A stretch of DNA of 64,000 nucleotides from Cylindrotheca closterium (taxonomy: Eukaryota; Bacillariophyta; Bacillariophyceae; Bacillariales; Bacillariaceae). The translations under genes were made by a program, and so were the position numbers. The notes beneath the pieces were generated by a model. That model worked only from the letters and a program-made list of their open reading frames with translations, did no database searches and was not told the DNA's origin. Where the stretch lies: contig CAKOGP040001803.1 of NCBI GenBank assembly GCA_933822405.4, positions 1-64,000 on the forward strand, in the 5' to 3' direction. How positions within the stretch are numbered: the first letter of the stretch is position 1; each line of letters starts with the position of its first letter. Shown here piece after piece: positions 51,101-62,202 of the stretch.

Positions 51101-52525
51101 GCGGTCCTTTTCTTGAAGTGCCTTGATTCGATATTTTGGCTCTGGCTTGGTGGTGTCACCTTCGTCGTCACCTTCTTTCTGTTCGGGCTTTTCCTCGTCG
51201 TCCTGTGTACTTACCGCCATTGTCATGACGATGGGACACTCTGCAGGAGCCAGGCGACTCACTTCCATGCGTTTGTTGGCATCCGAAGTAATGACAGGAT
51301 TGGTAAGCGCCATGTTCGACAACTTGGCAGCCAATGCAGTATCGATAGCCGGTCGAGGTTGAATGTATCCTTCCTCTTTGGGAGTCAATGTCTCTGGTAC
51401 CCATTCCAACTTGGACACTGGTCGCATCTTCCAAGCCAGAATCTTTTCCACGACCAAAACATGTCCAAAACATTCTCGCGAATACCAAAGTGTATTGAGG
51501 GTTCCAGGCGGTGGCGCATCTACCGACAAGCTATTGTTCAGCGCCCAAAAGTCGGAATTGGAAATGTTAGAATCGTCCACCGCCACTGGTGCCGGAGCAA
51601 CTGCAGCAGCACTGACAGTGTCGTCCACGTCTGTTCCAGTTGCCTTCTCCCCCGAGGCATCGTTGGATTGGGGATTGGCTGTCGTTTTCTTGCTCAGACG
51701 AATCTTTTTGGCCTTCAAACGGCGCTCTTCTTCTTCTGTCATGTAGTCGTCCGAATCCGTGTCGTCCAGTTCTTGATAGGACACGCTCTTGCGTTTTCTC
51801 CCAATACCACCATCCTGTGACATGGGCGGAGGAATCCCTTCAATCATGGATACACCCTTGAGAGGTATCCGAATGACCAATGGCCGTTCCGTAACAATAA
51901 AGTTTTCCCACCCACTGCGAGATGGTCTCTTGGTACGCTGTGGTGGTGGATGCCGCGAGGGGTTATCAAAGCCATGACTTGAAGAAGATGACTTGTGCAA
52001 AGGGATGGACGAGCTTTTCTTTGGAATCTTGTCTGTCTTTCTTGGAATGGAATGTGACGACGAGGATGCATGATGCTTCTTCGGTATACTAGAATTGTTG
52101 TTGTCATAGGACGGTCGCCGTGGGATGGAACCTCTGCTAGCATCATGAGATGGTCGTTTCGGTATTGACCCGCCGCCACTATCATAGGAACCTCTACTAC
52201 TGTGTGTCGAACCTCCGTTGCCATGGGACGGTCGTCTCGGTATAGAACCCCCGTCACTGAAGGATGATTTCCTTGGAACAGACGACGACGAAGAAGACTT
52301 TCTCGGTATGACACCAGAAGAGGACTTGCGTGGAATAGGTGGTGGCGGCAGGGCATTGGAAGGTCCCTTTCGTGGAATGGATCCAGTCAAGGAGGAGGAT
52401 GATGAACTTCCTTGTGACGGCCGCTTCTTGGGAATTGTCATGTTCATGGAACTAGCACCTTGGGTGGATTTGGGATTCTTCTTCTTGGGAATGTTCCAAC
52501 CCGATTCATCATTTCGACGATCCAT
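45144..52525 (-). CDS. CHD-like: CHD-type SNF2 chromatin remodeller (two exons)
   Basis: Join on the minus strand: 52525-50249 and 50168-45144; intron 50248-50169 (80 bp, GTATGT...CAG) splits Walker A between GLGK and TIQSM; 2,433 residues. Residues 1-190 repeat short (I/V)P(K/R)(K/R) motifs about 13 times. Two chromodomain-like segments follow: [17 protein letters not shown] (about 478) and [18 protein letters not shown] (about 635). The SNF2 ATPase has [19 protein letters not shown] (DEAH, about 877) and [10 protein letters not shown]. The helicase C lobe has [23 protein letters not shown] and [12 protein letters not shown] Lys/Glu coiled coil and a long C-terminal region end the protein. 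The order is that of CHD remodellers, which slide nucleosomes in the nucleus. Confidence 0.92.
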
Positions 52526-53158
52526 GGTTGGATCTTTTCCTTACTTTGCCTGAAAATTGGATACCTACCACGAGAGAGTGCATAGAAATGCACAGGTGTG
52601 AGATATCATGGAGATTGCTGCTCGCTTGACACATATGTATTCCTGTGTTGCATAAAAGGGCATCTTTCCAACAAAGCCGATAACTCACCTTTGGATCTTC
52701 TTTCACCAAATTCGATCGCCCTTTGTCAATCAATTCACAAGAACTTTCAAATCAGACGCCAATGACAAGTCGCAATGGTCTGGAAGACGTATCCACTGCT
52801 ATGACAGCAAGCTTATGGCTAGTGAGGGCGTTGGCATTCCTCTTGGTTTCAATCCAAAAAATCTGCCTCATGGACGAGTACAGAACCTACATACGTGCAG
52901 ACCACGCGGGAAGCACCATGGTCAAGCGGTCAAAACTCCCAAGACAAAGTTGATATTTGTTGCGATGGACTCATCCGAGTGGACCTTGGACTCAGTCGAC
53001 TGTTTACGTCATTTGTGCGACAAACGCATGCAAGATGGTGGGAAAGGATTCCGACAGATGACCTTATATTGACTGTACTCCCTTTTTTAACTGTTTAGAG
53101 CATTGCAAAAGCTGCATTGACTATAGTGCACACAAAGAGAAGAAAAGCAATATAGAGT
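52526..53158. other. Divergent spacer between CHD-like and NTPase genes
   Basis: 633 bp. Two overlapping plus ORFs (52723-52953 and 52815-53072) encode no recognised domain. The divergent promoters presumably lie here. Confidence 0.4.
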
Positions 53159-54034
53159 ATGGTAAAGGAAGAACTGGACTCTGCCAAACTGGATTCTCCA
53201 GTCAAGAAACCAAAAGCACCTTCGTCGTCGTCCTCACAGCACATGCTGGTCAAAATTGCGGTTGGTTCCTCCAATCCCTGCAAGATTGAAGCTGTCAAAC
53301 AGGCTCTACAGCGTGTGCTAGACCGAAAAGCGGAAGAAGAACAAAAGGCAAACGAAGCGGGTGAGGAGCCAACCGACAAACCCTTCAAGGTAGTCTTGGA
53401 AGTAGAAGGATTCGGGGTGGAATCGGGAGTGGCGGATCAACCCTTTGGCGACGAGGAAACTCGGACCGGTGCCAAGAATCGGGCCAAGAAGGCATACGAA
53501 GAATACAAGAAAAAACATGGATCCAATCCTGCCTTGGCTATTGGTCTGGAAGGAGGCTTGGAATGGTCCTCTCCCATGGACGATGACGAAGACGAAGACA
53601 GTGATGAGATTATAGATACCTTGTGGTGCATGGCTTGGATGGCCGTTTATGGAAAGCGACGCAAACTTCTAGTGGATTTATTGGCTTCGGAAGATTCCAA
53701 GTTTTACACGGAAAAACAAAAGCCAACGTTTGGATTGGCCAAGACGGGCATGTTCCCACTACCTTCGGCCATTGCCAAAATGGTGCAAGATGACATGGAA
53801 CTTGGAGATGCCGACGACAAACTCTTTGGACGAGTCAATGGGAAGAAGAGCAACGGAACAGTAGGAATTTTGACCAACAATGTCATTACTCGGGCCGAAT
53901 ACTACGAACAAGCTTTGATTTTGGCTTTGGTTCCATGGATTCGGCCGGATGTCTATGGCAATCCATTCGAGAAAGAACCAAGTCCTGGCTTCTTTGGACA
54001 TCTCATTTGTTCATCACGAAATGGCAAGAAATAG
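53159..54034 (+). CDS. Inosine/xanthosine triphosphatase, YjjX (DUF84) family
   Basis: 291 residues. The core follows the YjjX pattern: KIAVGSSNPCKIEAVKQAL (substrate loop), FGVESGVADQPFGDEETRTGAKNRAKKA, LAIGLEGGLEW, FGLAKTGMFPLPSAIAKM, MELGDADDKLFGR and NGTVGILTNNVITRAEYYEQALILAL. These cover the known nucleotide- and metal-binding segments. The family hydrolyses non-canonical purine triphosphates (ITP/XTP) to monophosphates. It carries a charged 30-residue leader and small acidic insertions (DDDEDEDSDE) not found in bacterial members. No targeting signal evident, so probably cytosolic or nuclear. Intronless. Confidence 0.88.
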   Translation: MVKEELDSAKLDSPVKKPKAPSSSSSQHMLVKIAVGSSNPCKIEAVKQALQRVLDRKAEEEQKANEAGEEPTDKPFKVVLEVEGFGVESGVADQPFGDEETRTGAKNRAKKAYEEYKKKHGSNPALAIGLEGGLEWSSPMDDDEDEDSDEIIDTLWCMAWMAVYGKRRKLLVDLLASEDSKFYTEKQKPTFGLAKTGMFPLPSAIAKMVQDDMELGDADDKLFGRVNGKKSNGTVGILTNNVITRAEYYEQALILALVPWIRPDVYGNPFEKEPSPGFFGHLICSSRNGKK

Positions 54035-54830
54035 AATCTTTCTTAGGGATAACAGTAATGAGAAATTGGGCAGACTGTGATTTGGTAATATACACGAGTA
54101 GTTGAAACGGCCTTCAATATAGAACGAACCCTCCTCTCCGGGTATGTCTCAGTATTCATCAGCACAAGCTAGATGGTGCATTCTTTGGATTTGAAGTTCG
54201 TCAGCAACATACAGTATCATATAGACGACTTCAATTCAGCATCAGCGATAAAAAGTGAGCTCACAAACACTCATTCAGCGAGGTGCCACATAGATGACAG
54301 CGCGATGACTGACCATCACTATGAGCCACAAAGGGTAGTAATTGGCACTTTGGGGTAGCTTAGAAGGTATCTTATACAATAGGAAGAGTGGGAAGAATGT
54401 TTCAGAAACAAGCATTGTTCCGGGGAGGCTGAAGGGAAAATTTTTATAATCCGATACTCTTGGTCGATTCACAGTTTGCTTCACCGAAAAACCGATACTT
54501 GGTAGTTGGTAGGTAGCGTGATGATGTCACGCGTGAAAATATCCCCCTTTTCTCACGATATTTATGGTTTTGCAAAAAGTGTGTGATTGATACAAGGCGA
54601 AACCCAAGACTTCCTTTTATTTGTCAAATGACTTTCCCCTATGTGTATTTCAAATTTTAGAAATGTCCGCCTGACTGATTTGACAAGACTGGTGACTCGG
54701 CATGAATTTCGGAACCTGTCGTTCGATAGATCGTCCCAACTCAATTCTGGATCCTACAGTTCAACAAACCACAAATTATTCCAAACTCAATCTCATATAA
54801 TAAAACTCATTCCATTATCACAAGTGTAGG
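54035..54830. other. Intergenic region
   Basis: 796 bp between two plus-strand genes. Small ORFs on both strands (54173-54358, 54641-54829) lack any domain. Nothing supported. Confidence 0.4.
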
Positions 54831-57341
54831 ATGAATCACATACAAGATCAAAAGCTTCAGAGTCTCCTCAATACTTGGAAAGGCTCTCATGTAATCGATG
54901 ACGATGGATCAAACATTATCATTTACAAGCCCAAACGCAAATCTAAAAAATCGAAACAAGAGCCATCTCAAGAATCCCATGAAGATTTTTCGAGGCGTGC
55001 TAGTCGCAATGCTGAGATGGATCATGCAAATCATGGCTACGCATCACTGCTGCCAAACGCATCGCAACAAAGACGAAGTTTATCACCTTCCATGAACAAC
55101 CGTCCCGATGAGGCATCCGCAAGCGGACCAAAAAAGAAGAAGAAAAAGAAGAGGCAATCCCTTCCAGAAACTCAAGCTATCCACCAATTTTCATCCGAAC
55201 AGAATGACAAAGCTCAACCAGTTGCCTTTGACCCTTACAACGACGACTTTGATACTGGCGATCGAAAACTGAATCAACTCAACCACTTTCCAAATGCAAG
55301 CAGCAACCAAGACCATGATCAGGAGCAACCCAGTGGATACCCTGAATTGATTCCGATCAAAAGAAAATTTACGACATATAAAATGCCAGTAGCTCCAGAA
55401 CCTGTCCAACCCATGAACGCAAATGGCAACGGGAAAAGTAATATCGGTAACAACTCCAAGTCTTTGGGCTGCTGTGGCAGTCTAGCCTACCGTATGCGCT
55501 CCACCAACGCAAGTTTGTTCCGCTTCAAGTGGCTCAAGCTTACACAGTTACTGCTTGCCACATATATCGGTATATTGACATTTGCCGACATGGGGCCACC
55601 AGGAGGTCTCCGAGACACAGAAACAGGTCTCATCATGGACAAGGCGTCCCCAGAGCGCACTGCCAAAGGTCTTATTCTGGTCAACGGGACGGAGCGTGCT
55701 ATTGTTGCGGCCTCCCTTACCCAAGTTGCATGCATTGGTGTTGCTCGTCTCAGCGCTTGGTTGATGTATCCCAGTACGTTTGGTTTGAATTTGTCGTATC
55801 ATTTTATACTTTGATCATCAAACCTAACCTTGTCTATTGCTCGAACAGCCCTGGTGATGGTCTTCTTTACCAAGTTTCGAGCGACAATTGGTTTCTTGTC
55901 CACAACTCCCATTGGAATGTACATGCACAGCGACAGTCATGAAGTCCATGTGTACTGCGGATGGTCAATCCTTATACTTGCATCCATTCACTCACTCGCC
56001 CATCTTGTGCGCTGGACCGAACAAGGGAATCTGAGCTTGTTGTTCTACCATTTCTCTGGATTGACTGGATTCTTCATCATCTCCAGTTGTCTCTTGATTT
56101 GCATTCCAATGACTCTGTTTCGAAAGCGCATCAAATACGAGGTCCGCAAGTTCTTTCACTACCTCTTCATCGTATTTGCGCTTGCTCTTTGTTTCCATAC
56201 TCCTACGTCGGCAATTCCGAATGGCGGATTTACATTCTGGGTCTTCGGAACGCTACTGGTATGGTACTTCCTAGACTTCATGTTCTGCCAATTTTTCATG
56301 ACGGAAAAGATCGAGACTACAAAGTTCAGCGTTCTACCAAGTGGAGTGCGAGTCACCATGGAGGTCTCGGAGCGCTTTCAAAAGATAGGAGCTCATGGCG
56401 GAATCTGTTACATTTGTTTGCCATGGGTGTCCAAGAATCAATGGCACGCCTTCTCTCTCTTCGAGAACCCAGAAAATCCAGCGGAACGGCAAGTATTTAT
56501 CCAAAAGACTGGTGATTGGACCACCAAGGTGCATCAAATTCTACAAAGAGATACCGTGCGACCAGCCTGGATCCACGGTCCTTTCCCCAGTCCCTACGAT
56601 AATGCCATCGATTATGACAACCAAATCCTTGTTGCATCTGGAATTGGTATCACTCCCGCCCTATCCGTCATCCGAGCACACAAGAATAGTCGACGCATCA
56701 ACCTTATCTGGGCAGTTCGCGATCCTCATCTTCTAGGATTCTTCTTGCGCCACCTCTATTTGGACCATCAAGGATGGAACCTGATCTTCTATACTGGCAA
56801 GGAGAAGCTGAAGAGTGGATTATTAGAGTCCATTGCCAATACCAACATTTGCATCATTGAAGGTCGCCCAAAACTTGATCAAGTGATTCCCAACATTATA
56901 TTCGGCATTGAATCTGGGCATGGTCTTCCGGAATGGTACAACCAAGACACTCGGGCGGTCGCCTCCGAAATGCTCATTGATAGATTGAAACACGCAGATC
57001 GACCAGAAGATGTTGCATTTTACGCACAGGAACTTGGCTTCAACTTGCCTGCAGATGCGGCCCATACAAGTTTCCAGATCAGTCGAAGTTCCGAAGGATG
57101 TGACATTGATAGTTCTCGAAATTCAACATCTGAATTTGTCATGGAAAATCTTGGCATTGGTTTCCGTCCATGGGAATATCACCCCGGCGCTACAAGATAC
57201 ATCCGAAATCTGGATAAGAAGATGGTAATCTCAACTTGGGGAATGTTGTATTGTGGTGGAGCCAAGCCCGTCCTTAACGACTTGAAGCGAATCTCGGACG
57301 AATACCACATTGGCTTGCACGTTGAATCCTTTGCTTGGTAA
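54831..57341 (+). CDS. Ferric reductase / NADPH-oxidase-like flavocytochrome b (two exons)
   Basis: Join 54831-55773 and 55849-57341; intron 75 bp (GTACGT...CAG) restores WLMYP-TLVMVFFTKF; 811 residues. Residues 1-210 are polar with Lys-rich tracts. The membrane domain has the two haem pairs expected for the family: H348-x13-H362 (HVYCGWSILILASIH) and H418-x12-H431 (HYLFIVFALALCFH). The cytosolic part has a variant FAD motif WHAFSL (usually HPFT/S), PFPSPYD, a nucleotide-binding GIGITPALS and a C-terminal MLYCGGAKPV (the usual 'CGP' is CGG). No EF-hands. It would move electrons from NAD(P)H across a membrane to ferric iron or oxygen; which of these cannot be told. Confidence 0.85.
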
Positions 57342-57653
57342 TTTTTAGCTCCGATCACTTGTCTGTATTACCCCCATTAAACTACAATAGTCATCATAGC
57401 ATGCAACTTTTGGTTGCTCAGAAGAAAATGCAGTCTAATCAGGTCATGTGAATCTCTCATTATCCGCAAGCTTCTCTTCCTCTATCGAACCTGGCAACAA
57501 AAACTTGCAAAGCGACAACAACGCAATGCAAAAACAAGACAGCGATGCGATTTGCAAGGGATGACGCTCTACCTCAATCTTTGTCCAAATGATCTGTAGG
57601 TACCATGATTGAATTTGACGAATGAGTGTGCGCGTTTCTTCATATTTATCTTC
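57342..57653. other. Convergent spacer
   Basis: 312 bp between convergent stop codons. An ORF at 57414-57599 has no domain support. Confidence 0.4.
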
Positions 57654-58391
57654 CTAGACACTATCGGAACTTACCATTCCAAGCTCTTTAGTCATCTCCC
57701 AAAAACTTGGCCATTTAGCCAGCGACTCAAAAGAATCCAGGTATCCCAAAAGGGCTAATCCAATACCCATGAACGCGCTTGTGACCATCGTTGCAGCTGT
57801 GCGTCTGCTTTTCTTGAAAAACAGGTCAAACTCCACGACCATTCGGAAGAATGTGCATTGAAGAAAGCAGAGAATAGACATGATAAAGCTCCACCTCGTC
57901 AGCAGGAATTCAAAGTTCATGGTGCTCTGAAGAACTTCGTAGATGCTCGTAGCTGCAACATTTTTGGGCATTGCTATTGGACATAGTAGGCAGTGTAAAG
58001 CGGCCTGAGAACCGAGGACTGTCATCAGGCTTAGTAGAAGACTCAGTAGAGAGAAAACATGATACATTCGCAAGCACATGATTTCCCGCCGTGTGCGAAA
58101 ACTCGTATCTTTCACTCTTTTAGAAAGAGCAAAGAGAGCGGCAAAGCTTGTGCCCGCGATAAGAGTCGCTGGAGTCGTGAATCCTGAAAAGAAGCCAACA
58201 CACATTGTCTGTGAAGCTGGATCCAGCAGTCGCACCCCGTGCAGTTCGCTTAAACCTGTAAACGTGGGACTTGGCATAAAATCAAAGCCATTGCGTTGAG
58301 GACTGGCTGGATACGCAGGAACAAAGGCTCCTGGAGAAGACAGGTAGTGGAATGGCATGATTGATTGATTGAAGTGGTAATAAGGATCCAT
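57654..58391 (-). CDS. Multi-pass membrane protein of unknown function
   Basis: 245 residues, intronless. About 60 polar N-terminal residues rich in Pro, Phe and Tyr precede four hydrophobic segments: FSGFTTPATLIAGTSFAALFAL, MYHVFSLLSLLLSLMTVL, FIMSILCFLQCTFF and TMVTSAFMGIGLALLGYL. A basic loop KRVKDTSFRTRRE links helices 1 and 2. No signal peptide and no family recognised. Divergent from the gene at 58601 (209 bp). Confidence 0.62.
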   Translation of the reverse strand: MDPYYHFNQSIMPFHYLSSPGAFVPAYPASPQRNGFDFMPSPTFTGLSELHGVRLLDPASQTMCVGFFSGFTTPATLIAGTSFAALFALSKRVKDTSFRTRREIMCLRMYHVFSLLSLLLSLMTVLGSQAALHCLLCPIAMPKNVAATSIYEVLQSTMNFEFLLTRWSFIMSILCFLQCTFFRMVVEFDLFFKKSRRTAATMVTSAFMGIGLALLGYLDSFESLAKWPSFWEMTKELGMVSSDSV

Positions 58392-58600
58392 TTCTTGTTT
58401 CTTCGAAACAAATCTTCTAAGTCACAGGAGTCAACAGGACGTTATTTCCACAACGGCAAGATGTACATGTCTACGTATGGTGTTCGGGGTCTTCACAATT
58501 TGAAAATCTTCACCCCATCCGAAAAAACTTCACCTTGCCATTTCATCTCGTTCAACGAATGCAACTGCTGCTTTGATACAAGCCGACATTAATCGGCAAC

Positions 58601-60397
58601 ATGAAAACAAGACGACGAGCCACCGGGCCTATTTTCACATTTTGTCTGCTCTTCCTCATTTCCTTTTTCCCCATCCTTCGGGAACGAAGTCAACTGAGAG
58701 GCATTCTTCAGCAAATAATTGCCGATTCGTCGTCCCTAACAGAATTGGTTTTCAGAACTTCCAGCACCGACGAAACCGACAACAACAAGCACTTTATGCT
58801 ACCCGAACATGAACTAGTATTTCGATTCGACAAGACATCGTCGGTTTATGATTCTGCCGACGACGAGGATGGGGATGAAAGTCCAGTGGATATGGTGAGC
58901 TATAATGAAGCTAATGATGAGGAAGGTGAAGAACCCAATAATACCGGTAAATCTTCAGTAACATTACCTAATCATATCGAAAAGACAGCAAGAAACCAAT
59001 ACGATCAAGAAACGATTGAACGGATAAAGGCAGCCGTCTTCAACGATGCTTCCGTCAGCTCTGTGAACGCTCCAACAGAAGTTGAGAAGACAGCGACAAA
59101 CAATGATTTCATCCACGAACAAGAAGAAGCGACCGAACCAGACGATACGAATGCCACTCTGCGTGAGAATAGAAGTAGATGGAGCAGGCAAATGTGGCAA
59201 TCAATATCGAAAGACTCTGTTAGCAGCACAGTCCAGGTTGACGAAATGCACAATGGGGAAATGATAGATGGTCAACTGGTCGTCAACGTAGACCAGACCT
59301 ACATGTTTTGGAATGATGGACAAAAGAAGCTTTGTGAGCTACTGCAGAACATGACTCTAGCCGACAATTGGGATGTGCCAGAATTTGTCAACGAGACCAC
59401 CAGAGACCCACTCGAACGTCCACTCTTGAACGTGACCATGAATTGTACAGCCGAAACCAAAAAGGAGGGATTCGGACAAGGAAATTGGGTAACCGCATAC
59501 TACATGGCAAGACTAGCGGCCGCCAAAGCAAGGGTCGACTTTCAATTTCAGTGTTCCGATGGTACCAACAGCAAAATGAAGCTTTTGCTTCCGTGGTTTG
59601 GTGGTCGTTTCGACGCACCCAATGTCAGCCATGCTTGGCCCTACAGCGGCTCCATCCCCACTCAAGAGGAAGCATGTACCACCAAATACCCCAGAATCCG
59701 GATTGACAAATTAGCTGATCAAATCACTGACACGGTACGAAAAATGGCAGTCACATTGGTTGGATCTACTACTAGGGACGACGAAACTAGAGTCCATCCT
59801 CAAGTTCCACAAGAACAGGCTCCACTAATACCCAATGTAGAGCTGGACGATGCCGTCATTCATTTTCGCTGCGGTGATGTTATGGGAGGAGCTCGACGGG
59901 GTGACTTTGGAATGATTAAATTCACAGAATATGAACGGTGGATATCACCCGACGCCAAGAGCATTGGCATTTTGACGCAACCATTTGACCCGTCTCGAAA
60001 TCGTCGACTGGACATTGGTCGCATCCACTATTGTCGAAACGCCACCTATACGCTTGTAGAAATCCTGCAAAAGACGTACCCCAATACAAAGATCACAGTC
60101 CATAACGGGCCAAACGAAACCCTTCCTTTGGCCTTTGCGCGTCTGGTATCGGCGAATCAAAGCTTTACGACCCTCAGCTCGTTCGGAATCTTTCCTGTTA
60201 TTGGAACCTATGGGCAAGGATATTTTCAGCGAGGCAACCGGGGCGTCAATCCATTTGCAAATTATTTGCCGTCGATAATGCCTAATCTTCACATGATGAC
60301 CGCTGAAGTTTTGACCACTGGCGACATGTGGAGGATGAACTTGACATCGATCTTGACTTGGATGACATCTCCTACTACTGATGTCAAACAGCAATAG
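58601..60397 (+). CDS. Type II membrane glycosyltransferase-like protein
   Basis: 598 residues. A short basic tail (MKTRRRATG) and one TM helix (IFTFCLLFLISFFPIL) give a Golgi signal-anchor. A long acidic, Asn/Glu-rich stem follows (to about residue 220), with several N-glycosylation sequons. The luminal domain has NWVTAYYMARLAAAKARVDFQF, LLLPWFGG, then VIHFRCGDVMGG, which resembles the HxRxGD nucleotide-sugar site of fucosyltransferase-type GT-B enzymes, and later TLSSFGIFPVIGTYGQGYF. The family is not firmly recognised; fucosyltransferase-like is a guess from one motif. Confidence 0.55.
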   Translation: MKTRRRATGPIFTFCLLFLISFFPILRERSQLRGILQQIIADSSSLTELVFRTSSTDETDNNKHFMLPEHELVFRFDKTSSVYDSADDEDGDESPVDMVSYNEANDEEGEEPNNTGKSSVTLPNHIEKTARNQYDQETIERIKAAVFNDASVSSVNAPTEVEKTATNNDFIHEQEEATEPDDTNATLRENRSRWSRQMWQSISKDSVSSTVQVDEMHNGEMIDGQLVVNVDQTYMFWNDGQKKLCELLQNMTLADNWDVPEFVNETTRDPLERPLLNVTMNCTAETKKEGFGQGNWVTAYYMARLAAAKARVDFQFQCSDGTNSKMKLLLPWFGGRFDAPNVSHAWPYSGSIPTQEEACTTKYPRIRIDKLADQITDTVRKMAVTLVGSTTRDDETRVHPQVPQEQAPLIPNVELDDAVIHFRCGDVMGGARRGDFGMIKFTEYERWISPDAKSIGILTQPFDPSRNRRLDIGRIHYCRNATYTLVEILQKTYPNTKITVHNGPNETLPLAFARLVSANQSFTTLSSFGIFPVIGTYGQGYFQRGNRGVNPFANYLPSIMPNLHMMTAEVLTTGDMWRMNLTSILTWMTSPTTDVKQQ

Positions 60398-62202
60398 GTA
60401 ACTTGGCAAACATATTACAGTAGAAGATGATGACTAATCAGCTACAGTACAGTACTGTATTTGTCTGGGCACTATTGATTCGTAGAATATGATACCTTCG
60501 ACTCGACTCTATACTATCTACGAGTATTACGTTTTACTGTGATTTTCTACTGCAGTATTCTGAATAGTTTGAAAAAAATAATTTTAGCTTTAGATTAGGT
60601 GACAAACGAGGCAAGCCACTGTATTGTTGCCACGGACAATTTTAAATGGATTGTGAATGGTGTCGCAAGATGTGTAGTTGTTACCTTACCTAAATCACGA
60701 CTACTTGCAAGTACTGAAGTTGTTGAAGAATGATACCCACTATGATTGTGACGTGCGTGTACTTGGCTGGTGCAGCAACTGGTGACGTGCGTGTACTTGG
60801 TGCAGCAACTGGTGACTCAGTTGCAGCTCAGTAGTGTTGAATGAATCAAGAGTATAGTTCAATTGGCCACAGAGAAGGGAACAAATATTTGATGGAGAGA
60901 AGCAACTATTGATACCGGTACCACGGTACCACTATTTCATACCATTCTTCATTTTGCGATTGAGATTGAAGTTCAAAGTGTATTGTGAGTTGTGAGTGAG
61001 GGATGTTTGTGCTCCTGCCTGCGCGGTATTCAACAATTGATTGATTGAAACCACTACATGAATGAATCGCATTATTCGCCACAGTCGCGCTCTACCCTAG
61101 CGTATTCTCATTTCGGTACTGATACCGCTTTTCTGACGTTGAATCATTGTTCACTGGGTTATTTATTCCCTACCGCTATTTCCGGATTTGACCGGATTCC
61201 TTTTTATATTCCTGCTGGTATTCGTTTCTCGTTTCTCGTTTGGCTTGCTTGATCTGAAGGAGAGCGAAGACAGATAGGTCACCCTTTTCATTATTCGCCC
61301 ATTCGCCATGCGTCTTTTTTTGGGGTCGTACTAATTCTTACTTAATGATCTAATATCATCTATTTAATAGTCAATCTTGGCGTTGGAGGAAAGCGAACAC
61401 TGGTGCTGACTTCGATAGTGATCTTGGACCCACAATCAGAAACCGGTGGAGCGAATGATTCACTTCACGAGCGACTGCGTTCCGGATCAATCATCGGATC
61501 AAAGCGAGCGAACCTTTTGCCACTTCGTTAAATGAATAAATTTGGTTACGGTATCACTAAATAAGGATTCACTAATACTGAACACGTGCAATGCATAAAA
61601 TAAGACGGTCAACTATTAAGGGACGAATACAAAATGTCCTGCGACATTATTTTTAGCCTTCTGCGCAGCCCCAATCGTGTTTGTGCGAGACGCTCTTGCG
61701 GAAATATGATAGTCTACTAAGGATTTACATGGTGTCAGTGCAGAAATCAGCGTGACGGAATTTATCTCTCATCCCCAGAAATAGAGCCTCACGTGCTAAA
61801 GACTCCCTCAAGGGTGAAAAGATCCCAAAAAATATATCGTGTTATTAAGTAACTGCTTTTCGAAGGTTTCTCTATCATGAACGAACGGACTTGACCAAGA
61901 GCCACCGGCCCGCTTCTCTATAGCCTGTAGTAGTCACGCCGTAGAAAGTTACTCAGCAGAACAAGGTCGATTACCCTAGCATATTCACCAATTCACGTAG
62001 GTTTTGTACTAGGTTCTACGATTTTCTGGTCCTCAACAGTGCCGCTTTATTCACCACCGTCGTGTTTTTCTCACACGCTTTTCCTCAAAGGCTCATAACA
62101 CACGAACTGGTCCCGACTTGCATCAACAGCAATAATCACCCTTCTAAAATACTACAACACCACACGCCCACACACCCACACTACTCGCTCAAGAACAACA
62201 AC
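60398..62202. other. Long intergenic region
   Basis: 1,805 bp. It holds GTAC words (60445-60460, 60915-60935), a direct repeat at 60749-60812, and an ORF at 61058-61252 without domain signs. The frame of the next gene is open from 62062 but has no ATG until 62203. The last ~100 bp are C/A-rich, typical of a 5' leader. Confidence 0.45.
60749..60812 (+). repeat. Short direct repeat
   Basis: GTGACGTGCGTGTACTTGG followed by GTGCAGCAACTG appears at 60749 (34 bp, with an extra CTG) and again at 60783 (30 bp). Each unit contains a TGACGTG word. Confidence 0.85.

Noticed and set aside
52723..53072. Two overlapping plus-strand ORFs before the NTPase gene
   Set aside because: Both lack recognisable domains, compete for the same DNA and sit in the divergent promoter region.
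61058..61252. 64-codon ORF in the long right-hand spacer
   Set aside because: Too short, no recognisable features, surrounded by stop-rich DNA.
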